DNA of 64,000 nt from MPNP01 sp965221445 (lineage in GTDB: Bacteria > Pseudomonadota > Alphaproteobacteria > Rhodobacterales > Rhodobacteraceae): positions 1,736,001-1,800,000 of the forward strand of contig CBDCSF010000013.1 of assembly GCA_965221445.1 (NCBI GenBank), given 5' to 3'. Below are positions 62,494 to 64,000 of this stretch, piece after piece; the first letter of the stretch is position 1, and every line of letters begins with the position of its first letter. The notes beneath the pieces are model-generated. The model was not told the origin of the DNA, did no database searches, and was given only the letters and a program-made list of their open reading frames with translations. A program made the position numbers and the translations under genes.

Positions 62494-63120
62494 CTACTGG
62501 TATCTGAACTTCAATTTTCTCATCAACTCGTTCAGATTGCCTCCACTCTGTTCCAGAAGAGATTGGATTACTTTCTTTTCCAGAACCAACAAGTTCAAAT
62601 CATCAACGATAATATTCCTTATCCTTGGTTGTTCATCAATACTGACCAGATGCCAGTAAACCGGAAAAGGAGGTTCGTGTGTCAAATACATTGTTGTAAC
62701 AATTTCGTAGGTTTGTTCGTTTCTCGTCGTTCTGGCTAGTATGACCTCATACTTCCCTCCTATGAACTTCGGGAAGTGGATTGAGTACTTTTCAGCAAGA
62801 TATCTTTGAAAAATCTTGAGAAAAACCTCTCTTTGCTTTTCAGAAAGATCCAGCCATGTTCTTCCCAAGGCAGCACGCCCAATATAATTCGTGTCAGAAA
62901 AGTTTATAAACATATCTTCTATGCCTGAATGGACTTCCGGCTTCGGTAAATTGTTATTCAGCATATAATTCACCGTTTGAATTACTTCCTCGACAACCTC
63001 TGTTGCCTTTTCCGGAGTGGCTGAAAAACCGGGTGAAACGTTGTTGGATAAAAGTATCAAGGTAACAGCCAAAAGTTTCAAAAACTTTTGAATGCTGGGC
63101 AAGCGGCTGGTCTTCAACAA
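62494..63120 (-). CDS. MlaC/Ttg2D-like phospholipid-binding protein
   Basis: MlaC shuttles phospholipids between outer membrane MlaA and inner membrane MlaBDEF. A 208-residue protein with a signal peptide (LLAVTLILLSNNVSPGFSA). The mature part has IEDMFINFSDTNYIGRAALGRTWLDLSEKQREVFLKIFQRYLAEKY (quoted as RAALGRTWLDLSEKQREVFL), the family's helical core. VYWHLVSIDEQPRIRNIIVDDLNL is the C-terminal half. No mlaFEDB or mlaA is next to it; an OmpA-family gene lies 71 bp upstream on the same strand and the two may be co-expressed. Confidence 0.83.
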   Translation of the reverse strand: MLKTSRLPSIQKFLKLLAVTLILLSNNVSPGFSATPEKATEVVEEVIQTVNYMLNNNLPKPEVHSGIEDMFINFSDTNYIGRAALGRTWLDLSEKQREVFLKIFQRYLAEKYSIHFPKFIGGKYEVILARTTRNEQTYEIVTTMYLTHEPPFPVYWHLVSIDEQPRIRNIIVDDLNLLVLEKKVIQSLLEQSGGNLNELMRKLKFRYQ

Positions 63121-63191
63121 TTTTTCCTCGAATCCTATTTACAAAAATTAGAACTGAAAATGAACTTCTCGTTAATAATATAAAAAGAGCT

Positions 63192-64000
63192 TTATTCAAA
63201 TTCCTGTAAAATCAGAGCCTCGACCCTGCGATTTGAATGTCTTCCTTCAGGGGTAAGATTTGTTTCATGTGGAGATAAAAATCCAACCCCTTGGGCTGAA
63301 ACCTGATCAGGATTTATTTCAAATACACTTATTAAGGTACTCCTAACGGAACGAGCTCTCTCGGCAGATAAGTCTATATTGGGTTCCAACTCGCCCTCCA
63401 TGTCTGTATGGCCTACCAATAATACGTGCATATCCGGATTTTCTATGAGATAATTCGCCAAGTCTCTCAGGTAGGAAATACTATTATCCCTGATGTCTCT
63501 TGAACCGGAATCAAATTCCACACCTTCTAGAATAGTAAATCCTTTCGTTGCAAAATCATGTTGTAAGGGAGTGGTAGAATTCTCCAGATTGGAACTGAAG
63601 TCAAATTCTACTTCTACATCACCCTCATTTTCCGGGGGATTGATAAAAACAACCTGAACAAAACCTGTGTTCTGGCTCTTACTAACAAGGATTGTAACAA
63701 ATTTGGTTTCTCCCTCATTTCTGTTTGACGCCGAAATAAATCGAAAATCTCCAAGATTAACAAACATGTGAGGGCTCTCAACAACATCAATTATTTCCCT
63801 GAATTCAAACCCTCCACAATTCCAGGTTTCACACTGAAACAATATTTCATAATCCAACTGACTAATAGGTTCCCAACTGTTGCTAAGAAGATTTTGGGTA
63901 GGAGAATCTCCCGCTATCTGAAAAACCATTTTTTGGGTGGTTCCTTCAGTTTCAATCGTTTCAACCTTGTTTTCCTTGAAGGGACCAATGGGAATCAGGT
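63192..64000 (-). CDS. OmpA-family protein, N-terminus beyond window
   Basis: The minus-strand frame continues to the right edge (with PIGPFKENKVETIETEG just inside it), so the gene is partial. The visible part ends in an OmpA C-terminal peptidoglycan-binding domain: FTILEGVEFDSGSRDIRD, VLLVGHTDMEGE, DLSAERARSVRSTLISVFEI and GFLSPHETNLTPEGRHSNRRVEALIL. NRRVE is the classic end. The segment before it is a Cys-containing region (FQCETWNCGGFEF) with no family I recognise. It probably anchors the outer membrane to the peptidoglycan. It precedes the MlaC-like gene on the same strand. Confidence 0.8.
   Translation of the reverse strand, partial: LIPIGPFKENKVETIETEGTTQKMVFQIAGDSPTQNLLSNSWEPISQLDYEILFQCETWNCGGFEFREIIDVVESPHMFVNLGDFRFISASNRNEGETKFVTILVSKSQNTGFVQVVFINPPENEGDVEVEFDFSSNLENSTTPLQHDFATKGFTILEGVEFDSGSRDIRDNSISYLRDLANYLIENPDMHVLLVGHTDMEGELEPNIDLSAERARSVRSTLISVFEINPDQVSAQGVGFLSPHETNLTPEGRHSNRRVEALILQEFE

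Overview
This 64 kb window looks like chromosome of a free-living marine alphaproteobacterium with moderately low G+C. Several genes and gene orders point to Alphaproteobacteria: an ATP12-family F1 assembly chaperone, the secB / fxsA / Tim44-like / Smr neighbourhood, rpoZ next to an RSH gene, and rarA-crcB-rluC-atp12. Trimethylamine monooxygenase, a BCCT transporter and sulfoacetaldehyde acetyltransferase suggest a marine lifestyle. Genus and family cannot be read from the sequence. I found no rRNA, tRNA or CRISPR array.

Layout. 0-10 kb is mostly housekeeping: partial RSH, rpoZ, a TnpB relic, ispH, a double RNase H protein, an outer-membrane barrel, fmt-def, a MalY-type PLP enzyme and accA. 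9.3-14.5 kb holds a complete Liv-type ABC operon (livJHMGF plus an unknown gene), transcribed away from trimethylamine monooxygenase (tmm, 14.6-16.0 kb). 16-17.1 kb has no intact gene and is bounded by a 69-bp inverted repeat, probably a dead mobile element. 17.1-20.1 kb carries plsC, dapB, rbfA and truB.

20.2-27.6 kb is the most interesting accessory block. It is a tight eight-gene operon: an NMT1/SsuA-type ABC importer (binding protein, ATPase, permease), an FAD-dependent oxidoreductase, a class III CoA-transferase, an enoyl-CoA hydratase, a seven-iron ferredoxin and a LysR regulator. Two overlapping perfect palindromes lie in front of it. It reads as an uptake-plus-catabolism pathway for an unidentified acid. 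27.7-30.4 kb holds a DUF2461 protein and a BCCT transporter with a clear terminator. 30.7-36.7 kb is core: rpsM-rpsK-rpoA-rplQ, rarA-crcB-rluC, atp12.

37.3-44.7 kb has a ribose-type ABC importer whose ATPase/permease genes converge on a hyuB-hyuA-binding-protein operon; hyuA carries a frameshift. 45-48.8 kb is a toxin-antitoxin block beside a transposase scar: hipBA, then an XRE regulator/AbiEii-like nucleotidyltransferase pair. A G+C-rich periplasmic double-Cache protein follows (49-50 kb). 50-55.6 kb has secB, then xsc-pta (sulfoacetaldehyde to acetyl-CoA), then fxsA, Tim44-like and Smr genes. 55.6-61.8 kb has a PP2A-like phosphatase and the infB-ylxR-nusA-rimP operon, read leftward behind an attenuator-like leader. 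The right edge has a DUF1801 protein, an MlaC-like protein and a partial OmpA-family protein.

Taken together, the accessory genes suggest scavenging of small organic N and S compounds (methylamines, betaines, sulfonates, amides) by a slow-growing marine heterotroph. The specific substrates are inference.
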